Assembly: GCF_018388445.1 (NCBI RefSeq)
Contig: NZ_CP074405.1
Coordinates: 1,984,001-2,048,000, forward strand
Direction: 5' to 3'
Source: Cellulomonas wangleii
GTDB taxonomy: Bacteria > Actinomycetota > Actinomycetes > Actinomycetales > Cellulomonadaceae
Length of the DNA stretch: 64,000 nt
The notes beneath the pieces are model-generated. The model was not told the DNA's origin and made no database searches. It was given only the letters and a program-made list of their open reading frames with translations. Position numbers and translations under genes: made by a program. Shown in pieces: positions 18,994-27,801 of the stretch. Within the stretch, counting starts at the first letter, position 1; every line of letters starts with the position of its first letter.

Positions 18994-20403
18994 ATGGACC
19001 TGTTCGACGCGGTCGTCTCGACCGCGCAGGGGCTGCCCGCGCCCGCCGCCGGCGCACCCCTCGCGGTGCGCATGCGACCCCGGACCCTCGCCGAGGTCGC
19101 CGGCCAGGGGCACCTGCTCGTGGCGGGCTCGCCGCTGCGTCGCCTGGTCGAGCCCGCCGACGAGGCGTCACGCCGTGCCGCGCCGTCGTCGGTGATCCTG
19201 TGGGGCCCGCCCGGCACCGGCAAGACGACGCTGGCGTACCTCGTCGCCAGCACCTCGGGACGGCGGTTCGTCGAGCTGTCCGCCGTCACCGCCGGCGTCA
19301 AGGACGTGCGCGCCGTGGTCGAGGACGCCCGTCGCCGCCTCGCGTCCGACGGCTCGGAGACCGTCCTGTTCATCGACGAGGTCCACCGCTTCACCAAGGC
19401 CCAGCAGGACGCGCTGCTGCCGAGCGTCGAGAACCGGTGGGTGACCCTCGTGGCCGCCACCACCGAGAACCCGTCGTTCTCCGTCAACTCCCCGCTGCTG
19501 TCGCGCTCCCTGCTGCTCACGCTGCAGCCGCTGACGACCGACGACGTGCGCGCACTGGTCGAGCGTGCCGTCCGGGACGAGCGCGGCCTGGCGGGGTCCG
19601 TCGCGCTGGACGACGACGCGCTCGACCACCTGCTGCGCCTCGCCGGCGGCGACGCCCGCAAGGCGCTGACGATCCTCGAGGCGGCTGCGGGGGCCGCTCT
19701 CGGGGACCGTGGCCCCGCGGCCGACGACGCGACGCCCGCCACGGTCGACCTCGCCACCATGGAACGCGCGATCGACGTCGCGGCGGTGCGGTACGACCGT
19801 GACGGCGACCAGCACTACGACGTCATCAGCGCGTTCATCAAGTCGGTCCGCGGCTCCGACGTCGACGCCTCGCTGCACTACCTCGCGCGGATGATCGCGG
19901 CGGGGGAGGACCCCCGGTTCATCGCGCGGCGCATCGTCATCTCCGCGGCGGAGGACGTCGGCATGGCCGACCCCAGCGCGCTGCAGACCGCGGTCGCGGC
20001 CGCGCAGGCCGTCGCGCTCATCGGGATGCCGGAGGCGCGGATCATCCTGGCCGAGGCGGTCGTGCACCTGGCGACGGCCCCCAAGTCCAACGCCGCGTAC
20101 CTCGGCATCGACCGCGCGCTGGCCGACGTGCGGGCGGGCCGGATCGGCAGCGTCCCGCCGCACCTGCGTGACGCCCACTACGCCGGTGCCCAGGGGCTGG
20201 GCCACGGCAAGGGCTACCGCTACGCGCACGACGAGCCGCACGCCGTGGCCACCCAGCAGTACCTGCCGGACGAGCTGGCGGGCACGCGGTACTACGAGCC
20301 CTCGGACCGCGGGTTCGAGCGGTCGGTGGGGGAGCGGCTGACCCGGATCCGGTCGATCCTCGACCCCGGGACGCGGCCGGGGCCCGGCACGTCGGGGGGC
20401 TGA
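18994..20403 (+). CDS. rarA: Replication-associated recombination protein RarA (MgsA)
   Basis: A AAA+ ATPase that acts at stalled replication forks. The 469-residue protein has [12 protein letters not shown] near the N-terminus, Walker [10 protein letters not shown] (71-79), Walker [11 protein letters not shown] (about 123-132), sensor 1 ATTENPSF, and the C-terminal tetramerisation region with [14 protein letters not shown] and GQ-type motif [11 protein letters not shown]. All ATPase residues look intact. It is preceded by a leaderless-type promoter and diverges from the MMPL gene. Confidence 0.95.
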   Translation: MDLFDAVVSTAQGLPAPAAGAPLAVRMRPRTLAEVAGQGHLLVAGSPLRRLVEPADEASRRAAPSSVILWGPPGTGKTTLAYLVASTSGRRFVELSAVTAGVKDVRAVVEDARRRLASDGSETVLFIDEVHRFTKAQQDALLPSVENRWVTLVAATTENPSFSVNSPLLSRSLLLTLQPLTTDDVRALVERAVRDERGLAGSVALDDDALDHLLRLAGGDARKALTILEAAAGAALGDRGPAADDATPATVDLATMERAIDVAAVRYDRDGDQHYDVISAFIKSVRGSDVDASLHYLARMIAAGEDPRFIARRIVISAAEDVGMADPSALQTAVAAAQAVALIGMPEARIILAEAVVHLATAPKSNAAYLGIDRALADVRAGRIGSVPPHLRDAHYAGAQGLGHGKGYRYAHDEPHAVATQQYLPDELAGTRYYEPSDRGFERSVGERLTRIRSILDPGTRPGPGTSGG

Positions 20404-20497
20404 CGGGCGCGCGGTCGCCGCGACCGCGCGCGACGCCACGGTCGGTGTGCCGGTGCCGGTGCCGGCGTCGCGGTCGGACGGACGGGTGGTGGTCGGG

Positions 20498-20719
20498 TAG
20501 CATGGACCGGTCGTCCGCCGTGTGCGGGCGATCGTGCGGTCCGCCGCACGAGCACCACCAGCAAGCAGCACCTGGGGCCCTAGCCCGTGGCACCGACCGT
20601 CCTGCGACGGTCAGCGCGCCGCACCAGTGGTCGGCCCCACGCCCGCCGGAACCCTTTCCGTCCGGACCTCGTCCGGTGCGCGGGTGTGCTCGTCCATCGA
20701 CACGACAGGAAGTACCTCT
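20498..20719 (+). promoter_or_regulatory. rpsD promoter and long structured 5' leader
   Basis: The 316-base gap between rarA and rpsD contains TAGCAT (20498-20503), a -10 hexamer. If used, it gives a leader of about 210 bases. The leader has a perfect 7-bp hairpin GACCGTC-CTGC-GACGGTC (20595-20612) and further GC-rich pairing potential around 20511-20548. The length and folding suggest a control region for S4 synthesis, possibly bound by S4 itself, by analogy with other bacteria. The first 90 bases after rarA show no terminator-like hairpin. Confidence 0.45.
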
Positions 20720-21346
20720 GTGAGCAACGTGACCCGCTCGCGTCGCCAGGTCCGCCTGAGCCGCGCGCTCGGCCTGGCCCTGACGCCCAAGGCCGTCAAG
20801 CACTTCGAGAAGCGCCCCTACCCGCCCGGTGAGCACGGCCGCGCCCGTCGCCGCACCGAGTCGGACTACGCGGTGCGTCTGCGCGAGAAGCAGCGTCTGC
20901 GCGCCCAGTACGCGCTGCGCGAGAAGCAGCTCGCCAAGGCGTACGAGAACGCCCGCAAGGCCCCGGGCCTGACCGGTGAGGCCCTCGTCGAGGACCTCGA
21001 GACGCGTCTGGACGCCCTGGTGCTGCGCGCCGGGTTCGCCCGCACGATCCTGCAGGCGCGCCAGACGGTCACGCACCGTCACGTGCTCGTCGACGGCAAG
21101 ATCGTGGACCGCCCGTCGTTCCGCGTGAAGGAGGGCCAGACCCTCCAGATCAAGCCGAAGTCGCAGGCCACCGTGCCGTTCCAGGTCGCCGCCGCCGGCG
21201 CCCACCGCGACGTGCTGCCGGCCGTGCCGGGCTACCTCGAGGTCCAGCTCGAGAAGCTCAGCGCCACGCTGGTGCGCCGCCCCAAGCGCGCCGAGGTCCC
21301 CGTGACCTGCGAGGTCCAGCTGGTCGTCGAGTACTACGCCCGCTGA
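20720..21346 (+). CDS. rpsD: 30S ribosomal protein S4
   Basis: Primary 16S rRNA-binding protein of the small subunit. The 208-residue sequence is typical: [29 protein letters not shown], then the S4 RNA-binding domain [20 protein letters not shown]. It has no zinc-binding cysteines (C-minus form). In most bacteria rpsD is in the rpsM-rpsK-rpoA operon; here it is alone with its own promoter, as in other Micrococcales as far as I recall. The GTG start at 20720 is supported by the AGGAAG ribosome binding site. Confidence 0.96.
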   Translation: MSNVTRSRRQVRLSRALGLALTPKAVKHFEKRPYPPGEHGRARRRTESDYAVRLREKQRLRAQYALREKQLAKAYENARKAPGLTGEALVEDLETRLDALVLRAGFARTILQARQTVTHRHVLVDGKIVDRPSFRVKEGQTLQIKPKSQATVPFQVAAAGAHRDVLPAVPGYLEVQLEKLSATLVRRPKRAEVPVTCEVQLVVEYYAR

Positions 21347-21358
21347 CCCGTTCCCCAC

Positions 21359-21395
21359 GGACGCCCCGCCGCGCACCTGTGCCGGCGGGGCGTCC
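21359..21395 (+). terminator. Terminator after rpsD
   Basis: GGACGCCCCGCCG (21359-21371) and CGGCGGGGCGTCC (21383-21395) form a perfect 13-bp stem with an 11-base loop, 12 bases after the rpsD stop. Confidence 0.75.
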
Positions 21396-21450
21396 GCGCG
21401 TCCGGACGACGCACGCACGCGCCGCGCGTGGTGCGGGAGCAGCGCGCGGG

Positions 21451-21456
21451 TAGGGT
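21451..21456 (+). promoter_or_regulatory. -10 element ahead of the DUF948-alaS cluster
   Basis: TAGGGT lies about 50 bases upstream of the DUF948 start, after the rpsD terminator. A GAGGA ribosome binding site (21491-21495) follows. Confidence 0.5.
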
Positions 21457-21504
21457 GACGTGGTCCGGACCCGGACGAGGAACCAGGCGTGAGGAGTGTC
21501 GGAC

Positions 21505-21873
21505 ATGGTGTCGATCGGTGACGTCGCGGGGCTCATCGCCGCGATCGCGTTCGTGGCTCTGGTCGGGTTCATCGCGCGCCCCCTGCTGCGGCTCGCCGAC
21601 GTGCTGGACGAGACCCGCACCTCCGTCAAGGAGATCACCGACCACGCGCTGCCGGTGCTGGACGAGACGGCACGCGTCGTCGCGTCCTCCGCGACGCAGA
21701 TCGACAAGGTCGACACCGTCACCACCGCCGCGGCCCAGGTCGGGGAGAACGTCTCCGCCCTGACGTCGCTGGTCACGGCGACCGTCGGAGCCCCGCTGCT
21801 CAAGGTCGCCGCCTTCTCGTACGGCGTGCGCCGGGCCCTGGCCGGGCTGCGTGCCGGCGGTGGCGTGCGATGA
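21505..21873 (+). CDS. DUF948 domain membrane protein
   Basis: A 122-residue protein with one N-terminal membrane helix (VAGLIAAIAFVALVGF) followed by an amphipathic coil (LADVLDETRTSVKEI) and a hydrophobic C-terminal part. This is the DUF948 family, common just upstream of alaS in actinobacteria; no function is known. The ATG at 21505 is preferred to the GTG at 21496 because it leaves 9 bases after the GAGGA ribosome binding site. The stop overlaps the next gene. Confidence 0.8.
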   Translation: MVSIGDVAGLIAAIAFVALVGFIARPLLRLADVLDETRTSVKEITDHALPVLDETARVVASSATQIDKVDTVTTAAAQVGENVSALTSLVTATVGAPLLKVAAFSYGVRRALAGLRAGGGVR

Positions 21874-22253
21874 GGCGCCTGTTCTGGGTCGGCGTGGGCG
21901 TGGCCCTCACGGTCGTGGTCGTGCGGCAGGGCCGCCGGCTGGTGACGCACTACGCGCCCGCGGGCTCCACCGAGGCCGTCGCCGGCGCCGTGCGGGTGGG
22001 CCAGGCGCTGCGCGCCGCGCGCGAGGACTTCCGCAGCGGGGTCGCCGAGCGCGAGGCGGAGCTCCTCGAGGCGCTCGTCGGCGACGTCGACGTCGACACC
22101 GTGCGGTCCAACGCCCCGCGGCACCGCGCCGAGCTGCGCGAGGCGTTCGGCCGACCGGCCGCGGGGGGCCTGGCCGCCGACCTGAGCGCCCGGGGGTGGG
22201 CCGACGAACCCACCACGGACCCCGACGACGACGAGCGCGCCCCGTTCTTCTGA
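21870..22253 (+). CDS. Small hypothetical protein with N-terminal membrane helix
   Basis: 127 residues, starting with a probable membrane helix (FWVGVGVALTVVVV), then a basic and amphipathic helix region (QGRRLVTHYAP, RVGQALRAAREDFRSGVAEREAELL) and an acidic C-terminus ending in DDDERAPFF. Similar short proteins follow DUF948 genes and precede alaS in actinobacteria. Start and stop overlap or adjoin neighbours, so it belongs to the same operon. The two small membrane proteins may work together; this is inference. Confidence 0.7.
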   Translation: MRRLFWVGVGVALTVVVVRQGRRLVTHYAPAGSTEAVAGAVRVGQALRAAREDFRSGVAEREAELLEALVGDVDVDTVRSNAPRHRAELREAFGRPAAGGLAADLSARGWADEPTTDPDDDERAPFF

Positions 22254-22340
22254 GCGTGAGCCCGCACCACCCGGGCCGTACCCGGCCCACCCGAACCGTC
22301 CGCCGCCCCCCGGCGGCGGACCGCACCTGACGAGGACGAC

Positions 22341-25034
22341 ATGCGCACCGCCGAGATCCGCCAGCGCTGGCTCGACTACTTCGCGAGCAAGGACCACGCC
22401 ATCGTGCCGTCCGTGCCGCTCATCTCCCCGGATCCGTCGATCCTCTTCACGATCGCCGGCATGGTGCCGTTCATCCCGTACATCCTCGGCACGCAGGACG
22501 CGCCCTGGCCCCGGGTGGCGAGCGTGCAGAAGTGCATCCGCACGAACGACATCGAGAACGTCGGCCGCACCACGCGGCACGGCACGTACTTCCAGATGAT
22601 GGGGAACTTCTCGTTCGGCGACTACTTCAAGACCGGTGCCATCGAGCTGGCCTGGGAGTTCCTCACCGGGGCGCAGGAGTCCGGCGGGCTCGGGCTCGAC
22701 GGTGACCGGCTCTGGGTGACGATCTGGAACGAGGACGCCGAGTCCGCGGACGCGCTCGTGCGCGTCGGCGTCGACCCGCGTCACATCGTGCGGCTCACGC
22801 GCGAGGAGATCTTCTGGGACACGGGCCAGCCCGGCCCCGCGGGCCCGTGCGCGGAGTGGCACTACGACCGCGGACCGGAGTTCGGCCCCGAGGCGGAGGG
22901 CGGCACGGTCGACCCCGGTGGCGACCGGTACCTCGAGATCTGGAACCTGGTCTTCGACCAGTTCGTGCGCGGCGAAGGGCGGGGGAAGAGCTACCCGCTG
23001 CTGGGTGAGCTCGAGCGCAAGGCGATCGACACGGGTGCGGGGCTCGAGCGCATCGCGTACCTGCTGCAGGGCAAGAACAACCTGTACGAGATCGACGAGG
23101 TCTTCCCCGTCATCGAGCGTGCCGCCGAGCTGACCGGCCGCCGCTACGGCGCGGGCGGCGAGGACGACGTGCGGCTGCGGGTGATCGGTGACCACGTGCG
23201 CTCGTCGCTCATGCTCATCGGGGACGGCGTCTCGCCGTCCAACGAGGGACGCGGCTACGTGCTGCGCCGGCTCGTGCGCCGCACGGTGCGCTCGATGCGC
23301 CTGCTGGGCGTCGAGGAGGCCGCGCTGCCCGAGCTGCTGCCGATCAGCCGCGACCTGATGAGCGCGTCGTACCCGGAGGTCGCGCGGGACTTCGACCGGA
23401 TCTCGCAGGTGGCGTACGGCGAGGAGGACGCGTTCCTGCGCACGCTGACGGCCGGCACGACGATCTTCGAGGGCGCCGTCACGAAGGCGAAGGCGTCCGG
23501 CCGTCAGGACGGGGTCGTCCTGACCGGCGAGCAGGCGTTCGCGCTGCACGACACCTACGGCTTCCCGATCGACCTCACGCTCGAGATGGCGGCCGAGCAC
23601 GGCGTCAGCGTCGACGAGCAGGCCTTCCGCACCCTGATGCAGGCGCAGCGTGAGCGTGCCCGCGCGGACGCGCTGGCCAAGAAGACCGGCCACACCGACA
23701 CGAGCGCCTACCAGCAGCTGCACCAGGCGCTGAGCAGCGAGAAGGGCGGGCCCGTCACGTTCGTCGGGTACACGGACACGACGGCGCAGTCGAAGGTCGT
23801 GGGCCTGCTCGTCGACGGCGTGCCCGCACCGGCGGCCACCGCGCCGGCGCACGTCCAGGTCGTGCTCGACGTGACGCCGTTCTACGCCGAGGCGGGCGGT
23901 CAGCTCGCCGACACCGGCACGATCAGCCTCGAGGGCGGCGGCATCGTCGAGGTCGACGACGTGCAGGCGCCGATCAAGGGCCTGTCGGTGCACCACGGCC
24001 GGCTCGTCGACGGCACGCTCACGCTCGGCGACGCCGGCACCGCGACGATCGACACCGCGCGCCGGCGTGCGATCGCGCGCGCCCACACCGCGACGCACAT
24101 GGTCCACAAGGCGCTGCGCGAGGAGCTGGGCGACAGGGCGACGCAGGCCGGGTCGGAGAACGCTCCGAGCCGCCTGCGGTTCGACTTCCGCTCCGGCTCC
24201 GGCGTGCCCGGCTCGTCGCTGTCGCAGATCGAGGGGCGCGTCAACGAGCGGCTGCAGGACGACCTCGAGGTGACCGACCGCGTCATGGCGATCGACGAGG
24301 CGCGCGCCCTGGGGGCGATGGCGCTGTTCGGCGAGAAGTACGGCAACGAGGTCCGCGTCGTGTCGATCGGCGGGGACTGGTCGCGCGAGCTGTGCGCGGG
24401 CACCCACGTGCGCCGCTCCGGCGAGCTGGGCCTGGTGACGCTCCTGGGGGAGTCGTCCATCGGGTCGGGCGTGCGCCGCGTCGACGCCCTCGTCGGCGAC
24501 TCGGCCTACGGGTACCAGGCCAAGGAGCGTGCGCTGGTCAGCCAGCTCTCCGGGCTGCTCGGTGCGCGTCCCGACGAGCTCGGGGACCGTGTGTCGTCCC
24601 TGCTGATGCGGGTGCGCGAGTCCGAGAAGCAGCTGGCCGCCTTGCGCCAGGCACAGCTCCTCGCGGCGGCCGGCACGCTCGCCGCGGGCGCCTCGCAGGT
24701 CGGCACCGCGCTCGTCGTCGCGCACGACGCGGGCGAGGTCGCCGCGCCCGACGACCTGCGCACCCTGGCGCTCGACGTGCGGGGCCGCCTCGGTGAGGCG
24801 TCGCCCGTGGTCGTGGCCGTCGGCGGTGTCGCCAAGGGCCGTCCTGTGGTCGTCGTCGCGACGAACGCGGCGGCGCGGGAGGCGGGCCACCGTGCCGGCG
24901 TGCTCGTGCGGACCGCGTCCGGCGTGCTCGGCGGCGGGGGCGGCGGCAAGGACGACGTGGCGCAGGGCGGTGGCACCGACGTCGCCCGGCTGACCGAGGC
25001 GCTCGACGGCGTCGTCGCGGCGGTCCGGGGCTGA
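22341..25034 (+). CDS. alaS: Alanine--tRNA ligase
   Basis: Charges tRNA-Ala and edits Ser/Gly mischarging. The 897-residue protein has the class II catalytic core at the N-terminus (RQRWLDYFASKDHAIVPS, then GNFSFGDYFK and GAGLERIA), the editing domain with HxxxH at His582-His586 (AHTATHMVHKAL) and CAGTH at 685-689, and the C-terminal dimerisation domain ending in a Gly-rich segment (GGGGGKDDVAQGGG). All zinc-site residues of the editing domain are present. It is followed after 4 bases by ruvX, as in many actinobacteria. Confidence 0.97.
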   Translation: MRTAEIRQRWLDYFASKDHAIVPSVPLISPDPSILFTIAGMVPFIPYILGTQDAPWPRVASVQKCIRTNDIENVGRTTRHGTYFQMMGNFSFGDYFKTGAIELAWEFLTGAQESGGLGLDGDRLWVTIWNEDAESADALVRVGVDPRHIVRLTREEIFWDTGQPGPAGPCAEWHYDRGPEFGPEAEGGTVDPGGDRYLEIWNLVFDQFVRGEGRGKSYPLLGELERKAIDTGAGLERIAYLLQGKNNLYEIDEVFPVIERAAELTGRRYGAGGEDDVRLRVIGDHVRSSLMLIGDGVSPSNEGRGYVLRRLVRRTVRSMRLLGVEEAALPELLPISRDLMSASYPEVARDFDRISQVAYGEEDAFLRTLTAGTTIFEGAVTKAKASGRQDGVVLTGEQAFALHDTYGFPIDLTLEMAAEHGVSVDEQAFRTLMQAQRERARADALAKKTGHTDTSAYQQLHQALSSEKGGPVTFVGYTDTTAQSKVVGLLVDGVPAPAATAPAHVQVVLDVTPFYAEAGGQLADTGTISLEGGGIVEVDDVQAPIKGLSVHHGRLVDGTLTLGDAGTATIDTARRRAIARAHTATHMVHKALREELGDRATQAGSENAPSRLRFDFRSGSGVPGSSLSQIEGRVNERLQDDLEVTDRVMAIDEARALGAMALFGEKYGNEVRVVSIGGDWSRELCAGTHVRRSGELGLVTLLGESSIGSGVRRVDALVGDSAYGYQAKERALVSQLSGLLGARPDELGDRVSSLLMRVRESEKQLAALRQAQLLAAAGTLAAGASQVGTALVVAHDAGEVAAPDDLRTLALDVRGRLGEASPVVVAVGGVAKGRPVVVVATNAAAREAGHRAGVLVRTASGVLGGGGGGKDDVAQGGGTDVARLTEALDGVVAAVRG

Positions 25035-25038
25035 CGTC

Positions 25039-25605
25039 GTGCCGAGCGACCGGGACGACCGCGACGCCGTGACGCGCGCCGTGCGGCTGGCGGTGGACGT
25101 CGGGTCCGTGCGCGTCGGGGTCGCCTCGAGCGACCCCGACGGCACGCTCGCGACGCCCGTGGCGACGCTGGCGCGTGCCGCCGGGAAGCCGGCCTCGACC
25201 GCCGCGGACGTCGCCGCGATCGCGCAGGAGGCGCGCGAGCGGGGTGCCGATGTGGTGTACGTCGGGCTCCCGCGGCACCTCTCGGGCGCCGAGGGGTCGT
25301 CGGCGGGCCTCGCGCGCGCGTACGCTGTCGCACTGGCGCACGCGGTCGGGCCCGTCCAGGTCCGGCTCGTGGATGAGCGGATGAGCACGGTGTCCGCGCA
25401 TCAGGCGCTTCAGGCGGCCGGCCGATCCGGACGCCGCCACCGGCAGGTCGTCGACCAGGCGGCCGCGGTGGTGATCCTGCAGCACGCGCTGGACACGGAG
25501 AGATCCACGGGTCGTCGGCCCGGGGAACGGGTCGAGGTGGACCCCGGCCGATCCGCGACGGCGCGCCGGGGGGTTGCGGGCGACGGCACGACGACTGTGG
25601 AGTGA
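25039..25605 (+). CDS. ruvX: RuvX/YqgF family putative pre-16S rRNA nuclease
   Basis: RNase H-fold nuclease that trims the 5' end of 16S rRNA. The 188-residue protein has the nucleotide/metal motif LAVDVGSVRVGVA, the GLPRHLSGAEG segment, and VRLVDERMSTVSAHQAL with its catalytic acidic residues. The last 35 or so residues (GRRPGERVEVDPGRS and beyond) are an unusual basic and Gly-rich extension not seen in short homologues. The GTG start lies 4 bases after the alaS stop; the gene is translated from the same mRNA. Confidence 0.92.
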   Translation: MPSDRDDRDAVTRAVRLAVDVGSVRVGVASSDPDGTLATPVATLARAAGKPASTAADVAAIAQEARERGADVVYVGLPRHLSGAEGSSAGLARAYAVALAHAVGPVQVRLVDERMSTVSAHQALQAAGRSGRRHRQVVDQAAAVVILQHALDTERSTGRRPGERVEVDPGRSATARRGVAGDGTTTVE

Positions 25606-25612
25606 CGCGCAG

Positions 25613-26827
25613 GTGAGCAACCAGACGGAGTGGTGGGCCCCGGTGAAGTCGGACGAGAGCGTGAGCGAGCTGTTCGGCGGTGACCGGACCGCGCCCGCGC
25701 CCGGCGCGCCCGAGCCGCGTCGACGCTCCCGCGCGTCCGGCCGCAAGCGCGAGGAGCGCCTGCGCAAGCAGCGCCGCCGCCGGACGATCTCCGTGCTGGT
25801 GGTCGCGCTGGTCCTCGTGGCGGGCGCCTGCTACGTCGTGCTCTCGCTGATGGGCGGCTCGCTGTTCGGCGGCTCGGCGCAGTCCACGGAGGTCACGGAC
25901 TACCAGGGACCCGGCCGGCCGGGTGCGCCGACGATCGTCATCAGCCCCGGCGACTCCGGTGCGGCCATCGCCACCACGCTGCACGCCGCCGGCATCGTCG
26001 CGTCCGAGGGTGCGTTCCGCGAGGCGTTCGACAACAACCCGGACGCGGACGGGATCCAGCCCGGCTCGTACCAGCTGCTGCTGGAGATGAAGGCCGAGGA
26101 CGCCGTGCGGGCCCTGCTTGACCCGAAGAGCCGGGTCTCGATGAAGGTGACGATCCCCGAGGGCTTCTCCGCCGAGGACATCTACACCCGCATCAACAAG
26201 GTCACGCTCATCCCGATCGAGGACCTGCGCGCCGCGGCCGAGGGCGACCCCGCCGCGATCGGTCTGCCGGCCGAGGCGGGCGGCAAGGTCGAGGGCTGGC
26301 TGTTCCCGTCGACGTACCAGGTCGAGCCGAACACGTCCGCCGCCGCGGTGCTCGCGACGATGGTCGCCAAGACCGTCGAGACGCTCACCGCCAAGGGCGT
26401 CCCGCAGGACCAGTGGCAGGAGGTCCTGACCAAGGCGTCGCTCGTGGAGCGCGAGGCCAAGATGCACGAGGACCGGCCGATCATGGCGCGCGCCATCCAG
26501 AACCGTCTGGACCGCGGCATGACGCTCGACATCGACGCCTCCGTCGCCTACGGCCTGGGCATCTCCGGCACGCAGCTCACGCGGGAGAACACCCAGGACC
26601 CGTCCAACCCGTACAACACCTACAAGCACATGGGGCTGCCGCCGACTCCGATCGCCTCGCCGGGCACCGTGTCGATCGACGCGGTCCTGAACCCCGCGCC
26701 CGGCAACTGGGTGTTCTGGGTCGCGATCGACCTCGAGACCGGGGAGACGCGGTTCGCCGAGACGTACGACGAGCACCAGGAGAACGTCGCGCTGCTGCGC
26801 CAGTGGCAGGCGGAGCACTCCGGGTGA
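25613..26827 (+). CDS. mltG: Endolytic transglycosylase MltG
   Basis: Cuts nascent peptidoglycan strands in the cell wall. The 404-residue protein has a cytoplasmic basic N-terminus (RRRSRASGRKREERLRKQRR), one membrane helix (about 59-81), a LysM-like domain (GDSGAAIATTLHAAGIV) and the YceG/MltG domain. The catalytic Glu is in ASLVEREAKMHEDRP, and NTYKHMGLPPTPIASPG is the family hallmark. GTG 25613 is chosen because it gives MSNQTEWW and lies after an AGG sequence; a longer frame would extend into ruvX. Its stop overlaps aroE. Confidence 0.93.
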   Translation: MSNQTEWWAPVKSDESVSELFGGDRTAPAPGAPEPRRRSRASGRKREERLRKQRRRRTISVLVVALVLVAGACYVVLSLMGGSLFGGSAQSTEVTDYQGPGRPGAPTIVISPGDSGAAIATTLHAAGIVASEGAFREAFDNNPDADGIQPGSYQLLLEMKAEDAVRALLDPKSRVSMKVTIPEGFSAEDIYTRINKVTLIPIEDLRAAAEGDPAAIGLPAEAGGKVEGWLFPSTYQVEPNTSAAAVLATMVAKTVETLTAKGVPQDQWQEVLTKASLVEREAKMHEDRPIMARAIQNRLDRGMTLDIDASVAYGLGISGTQLTRENTQDPSNPYNTYKHMGLPPTPIASPGTVSIDAVLNPAPGNWVFWVAIDLETGETRFAETYDEHQENVALLRQWQAEHSG

Positions 26828-27672
26828 CGTCCGCCGCCCGTCGCGCCGCGGTGCTGGGGCACCCCGTGGCGCACTCGTTGTCACCCGTGCTGCACCGAGC
26901 CGCCTACACCGCGCTCGGGCTCGACGGCTGGCGCTACGACGCCGTCGACGTGACGCAGGACGCGCTGCCCGCCCTCCTGGCGGACCTCGACGACTCCTGG
27001 GCCGGCCTGAGCCTCACGATGCCGCTCAAGCAGACCGTGATCGCGCTGCTCGACCACGTCGAGCCGCTCGCGGAGGTGGTGGGCGCCGTCAACACGGTGC
27101 TGCCGCAGGGCTCGGGTGCCGGGCGCATGCTCACGGGAGCCAACACCGACGTGCACGGGATCGTCGCCGCGCTGGGGGAGGCGGGGGTCACCGGGGGAGT
27201 GGCCACGGCCGCCGTCGTCGGGGCGGGCGCCACCGCGTCCTCCACCCTGGCCGCGCTGGCCCAGCTGGGCTGCCCCACACCGCGCGTCTACGTGCGCTCC
27301 CAGGCCCGCGCCGGGGCCCTGTTGCGCGCTGCGCACCGGATGGGTGTCGAACCGCGGCTGTGCCGGCTGGACGACGCGGCGGGGGAGGTCGGGCGCTGCG
27401 ACGTGGTCGTGAGCACGCTGCCCGCGCACGCGGCCGACCCGTTGGCGGCGGCGCTGCCGGCGAGCGTCGGCGGTGCGCTGCTCGACGTCTGCTACGACCC
27501 GCGCCCCACGGCGCTGTCCGCCGCGTGGGCCGCACGCGGGGGCCGTGTCGTGGGCGGTGAGCGGATGCTGCTGCACCAGGCGGCGGAGCAGGTGCGGCTC
27601 ATGACCGGGCGCACGGCGCCCGTGGCGGCGATGGACGTCGCGCTGAGCGGGGCGCTCGCACCCGTCGGCTGA
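26824..27672 (+). CDS. aroE: Shikimate dehydrogenase
   Basis: Reduces 3-dehydroshikimate to shikimate with NADPH (chorismate pathway). The 282-residue protein has the substrate-binding region GHPVAHSLSPVLH, LTMPLK (usually VTxPxK, with the catalytic Lys present), AVNTVL, and ANTDVHG. The cofactor-binding fold starts at VVGAGATASS. The GTG start overlaps the mltG stop by 4 bases. It is separated from the other three shikimate genes of the window (aroC, aroK, aroB) by the type IV pilus locus. Confidence 0.93.
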   Translation: MTSAARRAAVLGHPVAHSLSPVLHRAAYTALGLDGWRYDAVDVTQDALPALLADLDDSWAGLSLTMPLKQTVIALLDHVEPLAEVVGAVNTVLPQGSGAGRMLTGANTDVHGIVAALGEAGVTGGVATAAVVGAGATASSTLAALAQLGCPTPRVYVRSQARAGALLRAAHRMGVEPRLCRLDDAAGEVGRCDVVVSTLPAHAADPLAAALPASVGGALLDVCYDPRPTALSAAWAARGGRVVGGERMLLHQAAEQVRLMTGRTAPVAAMDVALSGALAPVG

Positions 27673-27682
27673 CGCGTCACTC

Positions 27683-27704
27683 GCACGCGCCACCACGGGC
27701 GTGC
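27683..27704 (+). terminator. Weak hairpin after aroE
   Basis: GCACGC and GCGTGC (27683-27688, 27699-27704) form a 6-bp stem with a 10-base loop, 10 bases after the aroE stop. It may reduce read-through into pilB. Confidence 0.3.
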
Positions 27705-27730
27705 ACGGCGGCACCGGTGGGCCGCAGGGC

Positions 27731-27756
27731 TTCAGACGTGCCGACGCGCTGCCGAT
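27731..27756 (+). promoter_or_regulatory. Sigma-28 (FliA/WhiG)-like promoter of pilB
   Basis: TTCA (27731-27734), 16 bases, GCCGAT (27751-27756). This resembles the CTCA-N15-17-GCCGAT form of FliA promoters in motile actinobacteria. The start of pilB lies 45 bases downstream, after a GAGGAGG ribosome binding site. It is weaker than the matches at pilT and pilM because the first base of the upstream element is T and the spacer is one base shorter. Confidence 0.5.
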
Positions 27757-27801
27757 GCCGTCCAGGGGCCCAACGCGGTCCCCGGACGAGGAGGCGTGCG
27801 C

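Noticed and set aside
21258..25388. 1376-codon open frame on the minus strand antisense to alaS and ruvX
   Set aside because: It is a shadow frame from GC-rich codon use; the plus strand carries clear AlaRS motifs over the same bases.
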